DNA of 64,000 nucleotides, from positions 1 to 64,000 of the forward strand of contig NW_020169305.1 in the NCBI RefSeq assembly GCF_000988165.1, in the 5' to 3' direction. The stretch comes from Vairimorpha ceranae (Eukaryota; Microsporidia; Nosematidae). This document shows positions 11,729 through 23,118 of the stretch, in pieces. A program made the position numbers and the translations under genes. Under the pieces are notes generated by a model. That model searched no databases. It was not told the DNA's origin and was given only the letters and a program-made list of their open reading frames with translations. The first letter of the stretch is position 1, and each line of letters starts with the position of its first letter.

Positions 11729-12672
11729 GTCTTTTGTAAAATTTTATTTAAATGTATATTAATAACCAGTTATTTTATTTTTTTTTTACTTTTTGATAAA
11801 TAAAAAAAATAACATTACATATAAATAAGAAAATTGTAGAATTACTTTACTAATGTCAGTGTTTGTTAAATAATAATTTTTATGTGTTTCAATTTAAATA
11901 ATTTTATTGGTTTGAAGTTTGAAAAAACTTGAATAAATAGTATAATTTTTTTGATAAATTAAAGAATTTAATAGAAATAAAACAATTTAACAGTAAATCT
12001 CCAATGGTATATAGTATACTTTTAAGATTCTATAATATAGATTTTATAAAGTTGATTTTTATTAAGAACAATTGGTTCTACAAACTTAATAGTGCGCAAG
12101 TGAAAATTAAACTGGTAATATTTTATTTGTAAATCAAGTAAATACCTTTAAAAGTTGTTAAAAAAAATTTTACAAATTTGAAGGGGTGGTAATGTACAAA
12201 TAAAAATTTTTAACAATACGATAGTAAGCAGTTGAGTAAAAAAGTAAGTTCTACATAAATAAAACAATATGTATTTTAAATTTATAATCTTATTAATTGT
12301 AATATTGCCGTTAATGTATATTAATTTAATATTGTGCTATTTGAAAAAAAGATATTATCAAAAAACAAAATTTATAAAAAAATGTAAAAATACTTTTGTA
12401 CATTTTTGTATTATACAATACACTAACATCAAAATATTTAATAATTTATTTGTACTTTAAATATTTAAATAAAATTGCACAGTTGTACATATAAAAGAAT
12501 TCACTCAATCAAAAAAAATATTAAATTAATTTGTTAAACTAATGCTAGCATACACTAAAAAGAAATTTAAAAAATTTTCATTAGGATTATCTAAATTGTT
12601 AATAACAAATAACTGTTTTAAATTATTTAAATGTAAAGTCAATAAAACAATTAATTTTTTATTTTTCAAATT
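11729..12672. other. Intergenic, AT-rich
   Basis: A 63-codon plus-strand frame at 12269-12460 begins with a hydrophobic, signal-like stretch followed by Lys-rich sequence. It is compositionally poor and I leave it as a weak possibility only. Nothing else was recognised. Confidence 0.35.
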
Positions 12673-13104
12673 TCAAAAAGTCCTGCTTCTTTCTTCATCC
12701 AATGTTCTTATAAAAGCAAATCTTTGATTGGCTGTGTAATTACATTTACTTGCAATATATCTTTTTGTAGAAGAATTGTATTCAAGACATTTTCCTCTAT
12801 TTTTTATTGCATATGTAAATGGTCCAAGATAGTCAAAATAAAAAAGCTGATTTGGTTCACCATGTCTTCTCCAATAAGTAAGCGTCCATTCATCACCGAT
12901 ATCCCATGTTTTATTCCCAAATTTGGGTTTAATTAATAATAGTCCATCTTTATTATACTCAATCTGAAAATCTCCCCTTTCTGTTATGCCTTCTGGTTCT
13001 ACTGGTGTATAATCTGAGACATCTACCTTACCTCCTATATATAAATTGTCATAAAAATGTTTGATATAAAATTGTAATGAAAAATTTATATAAACAAGAA
13101 GCAT
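12673..13104 (-). CDS. Secreted ricin-B-lectin-like (RBL) protein
   Basis: A 143-residue lectin-family member: leader MLLVYINFSLQF, opening YIKHFYDNLYIGG, then KPKFGNKTWDIG, HGEPNQLF (81-88), GKCLEY (from residue 104), C121 and NQRF (126-129). It shares PEGI..RGD with the 11.3 kb gene, suggesting these two come from a recent tandem duplication. It is a single domain without a C-terminal extension. Likely secreted; binding specificity is unknown. Confidence 0.78.
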   Translation of the reverse strand: MLLVYINFSLQFYIKHFYDNLYIGGKVDVSDYTPVEPEGITERGDFQIEYNKDGLLLIKPKFGNKTWDIGDEWTLTYWRRHGEPNQLFYFDYLGPFTYAIKNRGKCLEYNSSTKRYIASKCNYTANQRFAFIRTLDEERSRTF

Positions 13105-13639
13105 ATCATTAGAGAAATTTTTAATTTATAGTAAAACAACTAATCAATGAGTTTTTTAATTATAATCAAAAAAAATGTTTTTAATAACTTTTATAAGATA
13201 CAAATATACAATAATTTCGATTTTTCATTTTTAAATATGGTGACGTTTATTGGTTTGAAATTCAAAAAAACATAATATGATTTCTCACCAGAAATGACGA
13301 ATTAAATCATTTAATTAAATCATTAAATAGCAGATAATTTACAGGTAAATACTAATTTTTTTCTTACTTTTTTTAATTTTCAAAGGAATGAATTTTATCT
13401 TTCTTGCCTATCTAAAAAAGTTCGGGAAACTTTTTATTAGAATAAATAAAATATTAACACATTAAAAATAAACTGTATTAGAATATTTTGTTATACAATC
13501 TGTTTATTTTTTAAACTAATGAAAATCAGGTTTTTATTAAATATATAGACTTTTTAAAAATTAAACTTGCATGTAGGTATTAATGTTATTTTCAATATTA
13601 TAAATATAAAAAAATATTGAAATTAATTAAGGTTTATTG
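13105..13639. other. Intergenic, AT-rich
   Basis: Spacer between two tandem lectin-family genes. I see no gene, repeat or RNA signal in it. Confidence 0.4.
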
Positions 13640-14218
13640 TTAGTTTCCAACTATTAAATTTTTTAAAAAATTCACTGCTTTTTGTTTCGTGTACTTAATA
13701 GCTTTTTCCTGTAATACAGAAAATTTAGCTATTTGTTCTTGTTCAGCACTTTTTAAATCAGTAATAAGATCATTTGCTGATGTGATTTCACCTTCTGTCG
13801 CAACAAGTGTGAATTTTTGATCGCTTGAATCGTCACATTCGCTGAATATGTACTTTCGTAAGAAAGGCTTGAATTCCATACATTTTTCCCTGTTTTTGAT
13901 AATGTAGGTATCATATCCTACATATAAAAATGCAAAGCGCTGATTTGGTTCACCATGTCTTGTCCAGTAAGTAAGTGTATCTGCCTTTCCTACATCCCAT
14001 ACCTTATCACTATATTTTGGCTTAAGTAGTAATAACCCATTCAAATCTGGATATAACTTGAAATTTTCACGCTCTGATTTATTGACTGGTACTAAAGGCA
14101 TTGAATTTATGTTATTTAGTAATCCTCCTACATAAACATCCCTGTTTAGGTGTTTGATATACATCTGTACAGATAAATTGAAATAAAAAAATAGCATAAG
14201 AGATAAAATAAAATTCAA
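13640..14218 (-). CDS. Secreted ricin-B-lectin-like (RBL) protein with helical C-terminal extension
   Basis: At 192 residues this is longer than its tandem neighbours. It has the best signal peptide of the set (MNFILSLMLFFYFNLSVQ), then YIKHLNRDVYVGG, KPKYSDKVWDVG, HGEPNQRF (88-95), EKCMEF, a second Cys near 118 and QKF. After residue 140 it gains about 50 residues rich in Ala, Lys, Glu and Gln that look helical (a run such as EQEQIAKFSVLQEKAIKY). That extension may mediate assembly or anchoring; this is inference. The lectin part is unmistakably homologous to the neighbours. Confidence 0.78.
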   Translation of the reverse strand: MNFILSLMLFFYFNLSVQMYIKHLNRDVYVGGLLNNINSMPLVPVNKSERENFKLYPDLNGLLLLKPKYSDKVWDVGKADTLTYWTRHGEPNQRFAFLYVGYDTYIIKNREKCMEFKPFLRKYIFSECDDSSDQKFTLVATEGEITSANDLITDLKSAEQEQIAKFSVLQEKAIKYTKQKAVNFLKNLIVGN

Positions 14219-15644
14219 TATATATAAAAAATTTAAAACCGTGTATTGATATATATCTTTTGTTTAGGATAGATAAGTTAAATAGTAGTATAATTGGGTG
14301 TTGTTAAGTTATTTATAATATTTATAGGCATGATACTGACGTTGATTATTCGCACATGTTTGTGATTAAATTTGTAATAAATCTAATCACAAAAAACTTG
14401 CAATATTTGGCTATACAACGTTATGTTATATGATAAATTTCACAGTTTTTTTTGCCTGTTTCATCCCAAAAAGTTATAGTTTTGATGTATTGTTACATTT
14501 TTAGGTATTCAGAAAACGTGGGTATCTAAAAAATAAATTTGTGTGCTATAAAATTCAATTATATTTATTTTTGATAATGCGCACTAAAACGTATTTAAAA
14601 AGCAAAAGCGCCTATTCATGTAGATATAATTACAGAAATAAATTTGGCAATTTATGGTTATGAACAAAAAAACGTCTTATTTTCAACTTTATAATGTCTT
14701 TTTTATTTTTATTTCATGTACAATTATTGTTAAGTTTTTATAATGTTTACTTTTATTGAAAAAAAGCTTGAGTGTTTTAAAATGACCTTACAATTGTATC
14801 GAATTATATGCACCGATCCTAGATAAAGAATTTAGCAATATTCATCATCAAAAACTATTGAACTGAATCATGTGTTAGACATTCTTGATGATATATAATC
14901 ACTTTAATATTTTGACATAGGAGTCTAGCATTTTAATGACAAAAAGACCGTTTTATTGCTCGTACATCCATGTATTTTTATCATTTACAATTATTATTCA
15001 TCCCAGCTGCCAATTAATGTTAAATGCCAAAAAAAATGCAATTTAAATCTCAAAACGTACATATAATTCAAGTATGAACCCATTTTCTTGTGCTGTTTAA
15101 TACAATTTAATACAAAGTTAAGAATACTTAATTAACAAGTTGTTATTTTATTAAAATATACATTAGTATTTTAATGAGATAAACAATTTAGTTTGTTTTA
15201 CCGGATACATGTTCATTGTATGTCACTTAATCTCATTATTTTACTGTAATTGTAAACAAACTAAAAATTTTATTAAGCAAACACAAAAATTTACCCAATT
15301 TCTTATTTTATTTTATAAAAATAGCATCAACAAGCACTCAAATTAAATTGTTTTATAAAAAAGTAACTGCTATATATATTGCTGTGACAAAAATATTTGT
15401 TCTTAATAAATTTAATTAATCATCATGATTGTATTTAAATACTTATAAACATCAAAGGGATAAAATCAATAGTTTTTAACATTTATGATTAAGCAGATAA
15501 AAATGTATATTTAGTAACAACATTAAATGTAGTTAGAAAAATATTTTAATGGCTATATTATATTAAAATGGAAACATAGTTAACTTTTAAACTAATAAAA
15601 GATGTCATCTATTTTATAAAAAAAAAATATTCACATATAATACT
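14219..15644. other. Long gene-free stretch inside the lectin cluster
   Basis: About 1.4 kb with no supportable coding region on either strand, and no recognisable transposase motif, tandem repeat or RNA gene. Confidence 0.45.
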
Positions 15645-16205
15645 TTAATAAATTTCACTAAGACGTCTCATTGCAAGCAGATCTCTTGCCCTTGGTATCT
15701 TATTCTGCAATAATTCATCCAGCGTCAAAAGTTTATCAGCTTTAGATAAACCAACCAAATCCAGTAGATTATTATGAATATAAGAATCAATTAATTCCTC
15801 GCCCTTAGAGAAAATTATAAATTTTTGAGTATCAATACTTGAACAATCGGTTAATACGTACTTTTTGTCATGGTGTCTGTATTCGACACATTTACCCATA
15901 TTTGTAATATGAAAAAGTTTTGGCGCAATCATTGTCAAAGAAAACAGCTGGTTAGGCCCGCCTTTTTTGTTGCTGTAAGTGAGTGTCCAGTCATTGTTTA
16001 CACTCCATACAGAACTACTGTCGATTGGTCGAATATACACCTCCCCGTCCCTTTCTTGATCAATATAAAAATCTGTTCGTTTTGTTATAAAAGATGGTTC
16101 TACTGGTCTCTGGAATGGACCTTGTTCTGGGCCACTTATATACAAATCATCATTGTAATGTCTTATATAGACCTGTACAGATAGATTTATAAAAAATATG
16201 AACAT
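15645..16205 (-). CDS. Secreted ricin-B-lectin-like (RBL) protein with C-terminal extension
   Basis: A 186-residue lectin-family protein. The leader MFIFFINLSVQ precedes YIRHYNDDLYISG; then a diverged middle block (IRPIDSSSVWSV), KGGPNQLF (81-88, Lys replacing the usual His), GKCVEY, C121 and QKF. After residue 135 an extension of about 50 residues is Leu- and Arg-rich and probably helical (for example LGLSKADKLLTLDELLQ-like composition). It is more diverged than the 11-13 kb members but in the same orientation. Likely secreted. Confidence 0.76.
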   Translation of the reverse strand: MFIFFINLSVQVYIRHYNDDLYISGPEQGPFQRPVEPSFITKRTDFYIDQERDGEVYIRPIDSSSVWSVNNDWTLTYSNKKGGPNQLFSLTMIAPKLFHITNMGKCVEYRHHDKKYVLTDCSSIDTQKFIIFSKGEELIDSYIHNNLLDLVGLSKADKLLTLDELLQNKIPRARDLLAMRRLSEIY

Positions 16206-17003
16206 GCCTTTTTTTCATGTTTTGTTAAATAAAAAAATGTGATACAAAAAATTAAAACGTAATTATAAATGTCTCAAAACATAAATATCAAATATCAAAA
16301 ACAAATTTAGATTAAAAAATGCAAATAAATTTATAAATGCTTTTTTTGGTAATATTTTTTAATTTAGTGGATTGGTTTTTATTTTAAAGCTTTTAAATAA
16401 TTGATAAATAAGCTTACACCAATCATAAAACATATTAAAAATATGACTTTTGATTAAATTATTTACATTTCAATAATTCTTAATGTTAATAAACAGCTAA
16501 AATTAGTGCGCCTAAACAAATGTTAATAGAGCACATCATGAATCATTTTAAATTATGTCTTTAATTAAAAATATGTTTACGTTTACATTAAAATAGTTTT
16601 AAATATTACCTAAATTGATAAAATGAGTGCACTTTGATCCAAGAATTTTTAAAATTTAAAATTAGAGTAGATATTTGACTTAAATTAAAATTGTTTATTA
16701 TTTTTATTAACAACACTTTTAATACTAATTAAATAAATAAATTTTAATCTAAATAGATATCACTTATCAATTTACTTTTAATTAATTTAATATGCTTAAT
16801 TAAAAGTATAAACTTTTATTTATTTTTTATTTGTTTATGACAACTTTTTAAAAATTAATTTATAACATTTTTAAACAAATACTTAAAACAATGATACTAA
16901 ACATAAATTGTGCATAAAAAACGGTTTACATAAAATTTTTATTGTTTGTTGTTTTGTGTATTTAATTAAAATTAGTATTTAACAAAATAAAAATTATCCC
17001 CTT
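16206..17003. other. Intergenic between a lectin gene and a chitinase-like gene
   Basis: Upstream regions of two divergently transcribed secreted-protein genes. AT-rich, with no other feature seen except a CCCC run immediately before the start at 17004. Confidence 0.4.
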
Positions 17004-17696
17004 ATGATTAAATTAGTATGTACTCTTGTTATTCAATTCATTAGTTGTAGTAGAAGGCAATGTTGTGGTCACCATCACTGTTTAGATAATCAGCCAATTT
17101 TAGTTAGGGCTTATGAATTGCCATCTAAAAGTCAAGTAGGGAGAACAGATTGTTTTGAAGGCCGAAATTTTAAAGATTATATGGATTCTACTTCAAGTTG
17201 GAACTTTGGTGTATTTTTCATGAAAACAATAAATTCAACAAATGAAAAAATATTTAATGCTGGAGAAATTTTAAAAATTATATGGGATACAATTGGTGGG
17301 CGTGATAAATCCAAATTGGCCCTATTTGTTGCTTCCAGCCTTCATAATACTTCTAATTATAAGGTATTTGAAGAAGCGGATAATTCGTCGGATCGATATA
17401 AGTCGAGGGGATTGTTAATGATTCGAGGAAAGGAAAATTACAAATTATTAAGCCATTTATCTGCAACAAAACATGATTACATGTGTGACCCAAAAAGGCT
17501 TTCTTCCGTTAATGAATTTGCAATACGTGATACTATTGAATTTTGGGAGTATAAAATGGAGCATAATTATACTTTTAACAATATGATGAAGTCATTTAAA
17601 ATAAAAAATTGGATGGAAAATAGGTGGGAGACACCCGATATTAAGAACTGGAGAGAAATGTATGAAAAGCTGAAACTTGTATATTTTAATGAATAA
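17004..17696 (+). CDS. GH19 chitinase-like secreted protein, probably catalytically impaired
   Basis: This 230-residue protein has a short N-terminal hydrophobic segment followed by a Cys/His patch (CSRRQCCGHHHC). The core matches glycoside hydrolase family 19: LALFVASSLHNTSNYK (105-120) corresponds to the family FLA...HET block, YKSRGLLMIRGKENYKLLS (132-150) to the Y.GRG.IQLT...NY block, and EFAIRDTIEFWEYKM to the family TA..FW segment. In active enzymes the glutamate of HET is the acid catalyst; here it is Asn115 (HNT). A second possible acidic site (E123/E124) remains. It may therefore bind rather than cut chitin. A CCCC run lies 3 bases before the start. GH19 enzymes would act on the chitin of spore walls or host linings; that role is inferred. 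Confidence 0.65.
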   Translation: MIKLVCTLVIQFISCSRRQCCGHHHCLDNQPILVRAYELPSKSQVGRTDCFEGRNFKDYMDSTSSWNFGVFFMKTINSTNEKIFNAGEILKIIWDTIGGRDKSKLALFVASSLHNTSNYKVFEEADNSSDRYKSRGLLMIRGKENYKLLSHLSATKHDYMCDPKRLSSVNEFAIRDTIEFWEYKMEHNYTFNNMMKSFKIKNWMENRWETPDIKNWREMYEKLKLVYFNE

Positions 17697-18883
17697 ATAC
17701 GATTTATGTAGCTTTTTTTTCTAAATGAATAACTAAGTTGTAATTTTGTAAATATTATTTTCTGTACACTGTATTCTTTCAGTGTCACAATTTAAAAATT
17801 TGTACACAAAATACTGTATTTAACATTTTAAAAAGCTATTATTTTTAATTATGAACTTTTTTGCATTTTATAACATTTGATTATAAGAAGATGTTTTCTG
17901 TGAATACTTTAAAATTTTATATAAAAATATAAAACTATAAGTCTTTAATTTTTCTTTGACTCTAATAAAAGTTTAAATATATTTCTTCATTTTGTAATCT
18001 CAATGTTTTACTTGCAATTCCATCTTCTACCACTTTAAATCACATTTTATAAATTTAAAAATAAAATTAACTTTTAATTTTTATCTACAACCAAAATACA
18101 CACATTTATTATTAATTTTCAAGATAATCGGAAGTTTAAACACATTAATATTTATAGCTGTTAACTCTTAAGACCATCACGTAGCTGCATTTATCTTTCA
18201 TAATAAAAATCCTCTTGGTTATTTATCATCTTTTGTATTTATAAATTGCCTTAATGTTTTGTATAATATTACATTAATGCAATAAATTAATTGTTTTCTA
18301 CTTATAAATTGCGTCAATTGCTTGTAAAAACAATATAATATCAAAAGTACTTCTTTAAGTAAACAACTTTTAAAAATCTTTCTTGAATTTTTATTTACGT
18401 AAATTGTAAAAAAATGCAAATAATCTCCCTTACTTTTTACAGATAAGCGTTTAAGTGGCACAAATTCTTAAAATGTTTTCTTTAAAAGTTTTTTTATATG
18501 CTTATGCTATGATGAGTAAGAGCATACAGCATAATTACCCATTTCAGGTAAAACTCCATTTTTTCTTTTCCTCTGAATACTATGTAAATTCAGAAAAAAA
18601 TAATATGTATAAATAAATTTGGTGGAAAAGAGCAAAGAAGAGGGTGTTACTTATTTGACAATTTAATGATTAATAAGAACTAGCATTATTAATTACAAAA
18701 TATAGTAGAATTTTAATCAGCTTATAACAGTTAGTAAAAGTATAAATACTAAAAAATTTTACTATAAATAAAATTAAAAATTGTATCGTTTGATAAGAAA
18801 ACTTAATAATATATGTGTAACAATAAAATGTCTTAGAAAATATTTATTTAATAAATTTACGATATTAACACTGTAAGTTTTTA
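17697..18883. other. Intergenic, AT-rich
   Basis: About 1.2 kb without a gene I can support. An 80-codon minus-strand frame at 18219-18461 is K/I/L/C-rich with no signal peptide or motif, and I regard it as chance. Confidence 0.4.
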
Positions 18884-19447
18884 TTAAAAAGTAGATCTAA
18901 TACGACTTTTTTTAAATAAACATTTTCTTTTTACCTTACAACTAGAAGCATAGGTTGATTCGGAATCACCATAAATAGGAAAACCTTCGTTTTTAATTAT
19001 TGCATAACGTCTTTTATAATTTTTTGACTTTTTGTATTCATAATGTGTCAATATCTGAAACATCTGTGCGTCAGTTTTAGCACATGCATCAAGAAAATAT
19101 TTATGGTCATTTTTGTCATACGTTAAACAGCCATCTTTATATTTTATAATATAGTTTAATGGGCTTATCATTACAAACATGAATTTCTCAGTTAAATCGG
19201 GATTGTGCCATGAAAACTTTAATAAATTATCTTCAGGATCTACTGTTAATACATGTTCTGTGTCTTGATGTTTAAGTGTCATAAATCCATTGTTATCAAC
19301 ATTGGTAATAAAATCTATGCCATGAGATCTACTACAAGGTTTTGCAAGACGACCTGGCACACCTGGTAGTCTATCGCACACAAAAATATCGTTGTAAGCA
19401 TTTTTAATATAAAACTGTGTAGTGTTTAAAAAAAAGAAGAAGAACAT
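18884..19447 (-). CDS. Diverged secreted ricin-B-lectin-like (RBL) protein
   Basis: A 187-residue protein that keeps the family opening (a hydrophobic leader, then QFYIKNAYNDIFV) and the positions of the later Cys residues (DGCLTY, C122), but has lost the HG.PNQ signature: the equivalent site reads NPDLTEKF. Extra cysteines (C24, C38) and a basic tail (KVKRKCLFKKSRIR) are added. It is the most diverged member of the cluster and may have lost or changed its sugar-binding ability. It is secreted by prediction. Family membership is supported by length, leader, opening motif, shared orientation and location. Confidence 0.65.
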   Translation of the reverse strand: MFFFFFLNTTQFYIKNAYNDIFVCDRLPGVPGRLAKPCSRSHGIDFITNVDNNGFMTLKHQDTEHVLTVDPEDNLLKFSWHNPDLTEKFMFVMISPLNYIIKYKDGCLTYDKNDHKYFLDACAKTDAQMFQILTHYEYKKSKNYKRRYAIIKNEGFPIYGDSESTYASSCKVKRKCLFKKSRIRSTF

Positions 19448-20469
19448 AAAAGATTAAAAATAAAATATTTAAGTAAGATTCATCCAATCAATAAATATGT
19501 TTTAGATAATGTCACGTATTTGTGAACTATTAAACAGTCATTGATTAATGTAAAACATGACTACTAGATGAAATTTTACTAAAAACTATCTTCTACCATG
19601 ACGTGTAAATTTAATAAAATAACGTAGAATTAACAAAAGAAGTAAAAAAACATAACCACGTTTTACCATTAATATATTAATAATAAAAAAAATTGGCATT
19701 TTAATGGTTTATAAACATTCTTTTTTACTAAGGAAAATTTCTACAATACCTTAAATAAAAACAGTCATATCAACTTGCTTTATATTTAACAACACTACTA
19801 ATTTGCCTTTAAATGCAATCGTAGAGCCCTTAGCACTTACTTGTTTTCTTAGTGTTTTAAACAATTACGATAAAATAATCAACCATTTTAGTACAAATAA
19901 GAATAAGATTCTACATAAAAATTTTCAGTATTGTAAGAAACACTCTAATACTTTTGTGAAACACATTTCCTAAATCTGCTTTCCTCTATAAGTATTGAAG
20001 TTGAGTCTTTGCTAAAATATTTACATTTTTAATTTTTTATAATATTTAATAGATCTAAATTGTATCATAAAAACAAGGATTAACAAAATTGTTGTTATTA
20101 ACTTTAAATATATTAGGAATATGTAACTAGCAGTTTAAATTATTTTGTAAAGCTTTTCTTACTATAATTACAAGGGTGTGAGGCCAAAGTATAAATCTAT
20201 AGAAAAGTTACAAATAAAAAAATATATTTCTAATGTTGAAATTATACTTTTCTTTTGTTTTTGTGCAAAATACGTAATATATAAGATGATCTTCCTTTTC
20301 TTTAGTAGATATTTAAGTATAGAAATAAAAGTTAAGCTTACTAAAAAATAATTTAGCTATCTGAAATAATTTAATAAATCAAAAAGCTTTAATTAAATTT
20401 TTAAAAATTAAAGATGGTCTTTAAAATATAATAAAATAATATCTTTTACTTTAGTAAATAAGAAAATAG
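19448..20469. other. Gene-free AT-rich stretch
   Basis: No coding region, repeat or RNA gene was recognised. It ends where the duplicated block shared with 29.8 kb begins. Confidence 0.4.
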
Positions 20470-22270
20470 TTCAGTGCACTACACAAATTTATAGATTAAA
20501 TCTATATAGCAATCTCATTCATTATTTTAATCTGTTTTATTAGTGTCAAATCACTAAGTACTGCACATTAATAATATAGTATAATGCACGCCAAAACCAT
20601 CTTTTAGCCATTCTTATCTATCTATCTTTTATTTTTGATCTATAATATATTTTCTGCTAATTAATTTTTTATCAACAATTAATGTTGTTAGAATAATAAA
20701 ACATAAAATTTTTTTATATTTCATCTATAAATCATAGCAATTTAAAGGATATAAAGCCAATAACAACAATAATACATAATATCTAAAAAAAGCATTCTTT
20801 TGTAAAATTCTAAGAAATAAAGATTATTACAGTTAAAAGTACTTAAATCATAATTATCTTCCAATGAAATTTGCTATTTACCATAAAAAGCAAGTAATTT
20901 ATTTTTTATTTAGTAAAAATTTCATTTATGTTTTTTAATTTAAGAATACTTTTCTTTAAAAATTTTTGCAAACATTCATTTTACTTAAATTTTAAATTAA
21001 AGCAAAAATTCTATTTTTGCTCCTTAGCATAAATACAGTTTAAATTTAATAAATAAGAAATTGTTGCAAATTAAATCACAAATTTTGTCAAAAACGCTTA
21101 AAATTTATAAAAATCTTGTTTTTTATTTAACAATTTTATTTTTTGTTGATCGTACAATTTTTAAAAAAATTATTAAAAAATAGATTAACTTTATATAAAA
21201 AAAATAAAGATACCCAACAATGCAATACTTATTGATACTTTTATCCCAAATTGTATGTACTGATGTAGATGTTAGTGAACAAGCATTAAGAGTTTGTGGG
21301 AGGAGTGTTAACCCAATAATAGGAAAATATGGTGGTGAGAGCAAAAGTCATCTAGACGAGCAATTAAAAAAGAAAGACGCAAAAATTGAAGAACAAAAAT
21401 TAACTACTCAAAACCCTAAAAAATCAGAAAAGGAAAAATTAAAACATTATGGCAGACGTCTTAAAGACATGAAGAAAGAAAACGAAGAACTTAAAAAAGA
21501 AATTCAAGAATTGAAGGAGACAATGAATGCCCTAAAAGAGAAGTATGTTGATGAAAAGATTTTCCTTTTAAATGCGCTTAAAAATAAAGGTGAATGTATA
21601 TATCAATATTTAAACATGTTAAAAGAATATAAACAAAGCAATATGAAAACATCATTAAAAGAGATTTTCATAAACGATAAACAAGAAAAGGAAAAACAAT
21701 CTCCATCAAGTGGTTTATCAGATGAACAAGAAAAAGAAAGTCAAAGATTATTGAGCGATTCGTCAGATGAACAAGAAAATGAAAGTCAATTTTCATCGAG
21801 TGATTATTCAGATAAACAAGAAGATGAAAGCAAAAGATTATCAGAAATTCCTTCATACGTTAATTACAGCAGATCGCTTTCTGGTTCAAATAACTTGCAA
21901 AATACTAAAACTGGTAAAAATCTAGAAAATATATCTACATCTGTTTTAAAAACAGCAGATGGTGCATCTTCAAGCAATTCTAAGAAATTATTAAATCCAA
22001 AGGAAAATCATGATAAAGATTGTACTGGCGATTACACTTGCAATTACACTCACGGGAATGATGCTTTAAGGGATGTTATTAATAATAAAATATCAGACGA
22101 CATTGAAGCGCTATATCAGCTCTATTGCAAAGTAACAGGGATTGATGTAAAAAAAGCAAAGAACAAAAAATAAATTTATTGCTTCCTAGTGCTATTCTAT
22201 ATTTTAATTATCAAAAAGCATTACTTCTAACTTTACTTAAACTAAGTTTTAAAAGCAAATATTTTAGAAA
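20470..22270. repeat. Segmental duplication, copy 1 (promoter plus gene)
   Basis: This block is homologous to 29780-31490 in the same orientation. Matches cover about 700 bases upstream of the gene (for example the shared GTGTCAAATCACTA and TTTTCTGCT.ATTAATTTTT stretches near 20550-20660), the gene itself, and at least 90 bases downstream (TTTATTG.TT.CTAGT, then a shared CATTACTT..AACTT). The copies have diverged by many substitutions and small gaps, so the duplication is not very recent. Confidence 0.8.
21220..22173 (+). CDS. Secreted coiled-coil protein of unknown function (copy 1 of a duplicated pair)
   Basis: This 317-residue protein starts with a signal peptide (MQYLLILLSQIVCTD). A Cys-containing segment is followed by a strong heptad coiled coil, about residues 45-115, rich in Lys and Glu. 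Then come three imperfect copies of a Ser/Asp/Glu/Gln unit (SDEQE.ESQ) at about 165-205, a Ser/Thr/Asn-rich stretch, and a C-terminal Cys-containing helix. I do not recognise the family. Its paralogue at 30595-31389 shares the leader, the VN.I...YGG/YAG block and the Ser-rich block, but lacks the repeats and has a different coiled coil. A CCC run 6 bases upstream supports the start. It is probably a secreted, fast-evolving lineage-specific protein. Confidence 0.75.
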   Translation: MQYLLILLSQIVCTDVDVSEQALRVCGRSVNPIIGKYGGESKSHLDEQLKKKDAKIEEQKLTTQNPKKSEKEKLKHYGRRLKDMKKENEELKKEIQELKETMNALKEKYVDEKIFLLNALKNKGECIYQYLNMLKEYKQSNMKTSLKEIFINDKQEKEKQSPSSGLSDEQEKESQRLLSDSSDEQENESQFSSSDYSDKQEDESKRLSEIPSYVNYSRSLSGSNNLQNTKTGKNLENISTSVLKTADGASSSNSKKLLNPKENHDKDCTGDYTCNYTHGNDALRDVINNKISDDIEALYQLYCKVTGIDVKKAKNKK

Positions 22271-23118
22271 AAAAACAGGTAACTTAAATAGATAATAAAT
22301 TGATATTACAAGCACAGAAAATTTCCAGTATATATCAACCTTGCATAAACTTAATTTAAAAAAGTGTTTTTTATAGTGTATGAGATAAAAAAACTAGAAA
22401 TTGGGTATTGAACAAAAAAATTCATTTATAGTTTTTATAAATAAAAATAAAAAAATATTTTATTGGGACACCAAAGAAAAGCCACACAGCAAGTAAAAAC
22501 CTCAACATCCAATAACTTGTGTTGCACACTAGCATATCATAAAGGCCTTGCTTGAAATTAGTTTTATATAAATTTTGGAAAAACAGACACTACCAATCAG
22601 ACTTTTTATTCAGTGAGTGTCAAAACGTTAAGACGGGCCAAAATTTACTTTTATCAATTAAATAAACACCAAATAATAAAGATGGAAATATAAATCAATA
22701 CCAAATAAAAATTTACATAACTTGTTTGTTTAGATTTTTTTTAATCGACATAATTATACGTCAATTATAAATTTATATTTTTTTTCAACAAAAAATCGCG
22801 TCAGGGCGATAAGACTCGTACCAAAATTAAGAAAAAAATATAAATAAAAAACACAATATTTTATTTTAGGAATTTAATTTTTTGCTTTATATTACGATTT
22901 AATTACTATAGAGGGTTTAAAAATTAATTTAGCTTTAAATTAAGCGCAAAAATTCCTATATTCAAAATTATAACTAAAAACATATGCTAAAATTATTGAA
23001 ATAATCATAAATTTTCTTAGTACGATATATTGTAATATAATATCTGTAAAATATATATATTTAGGATATTTTAAGGTTTTTAAAAAAATAATTGTATACT
23101 GGAAAAATTATTTGTTGA
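22271..23118. other. Gene-free stretch before a GC-rich insertion
   Basis: AT-rich with a slightly richer patch at 22470-22640. One small inverted repeat (ATCGC/GCGAT, near 22793-22808) is visible. No gene was recognised. Confidence 0.35.

Noticed and set aside
12542..12727. 61-codon plus-strand frame overlapping the end of an RBL gene
   Set aside because: Its last third is antisense to a well-supported gene, and its start is K/F/L-rich low complexity.
15870..16184. 104-codon plus-strand frame
   Set aside because: Lies fully antisense to the 15.6 kb RBL gene, whose family motifs are clear.
18219..18461. 80-codon minus-strand frame
   Set aside because: No motif, signal peptide or start signal; composition follows the local AT bias.
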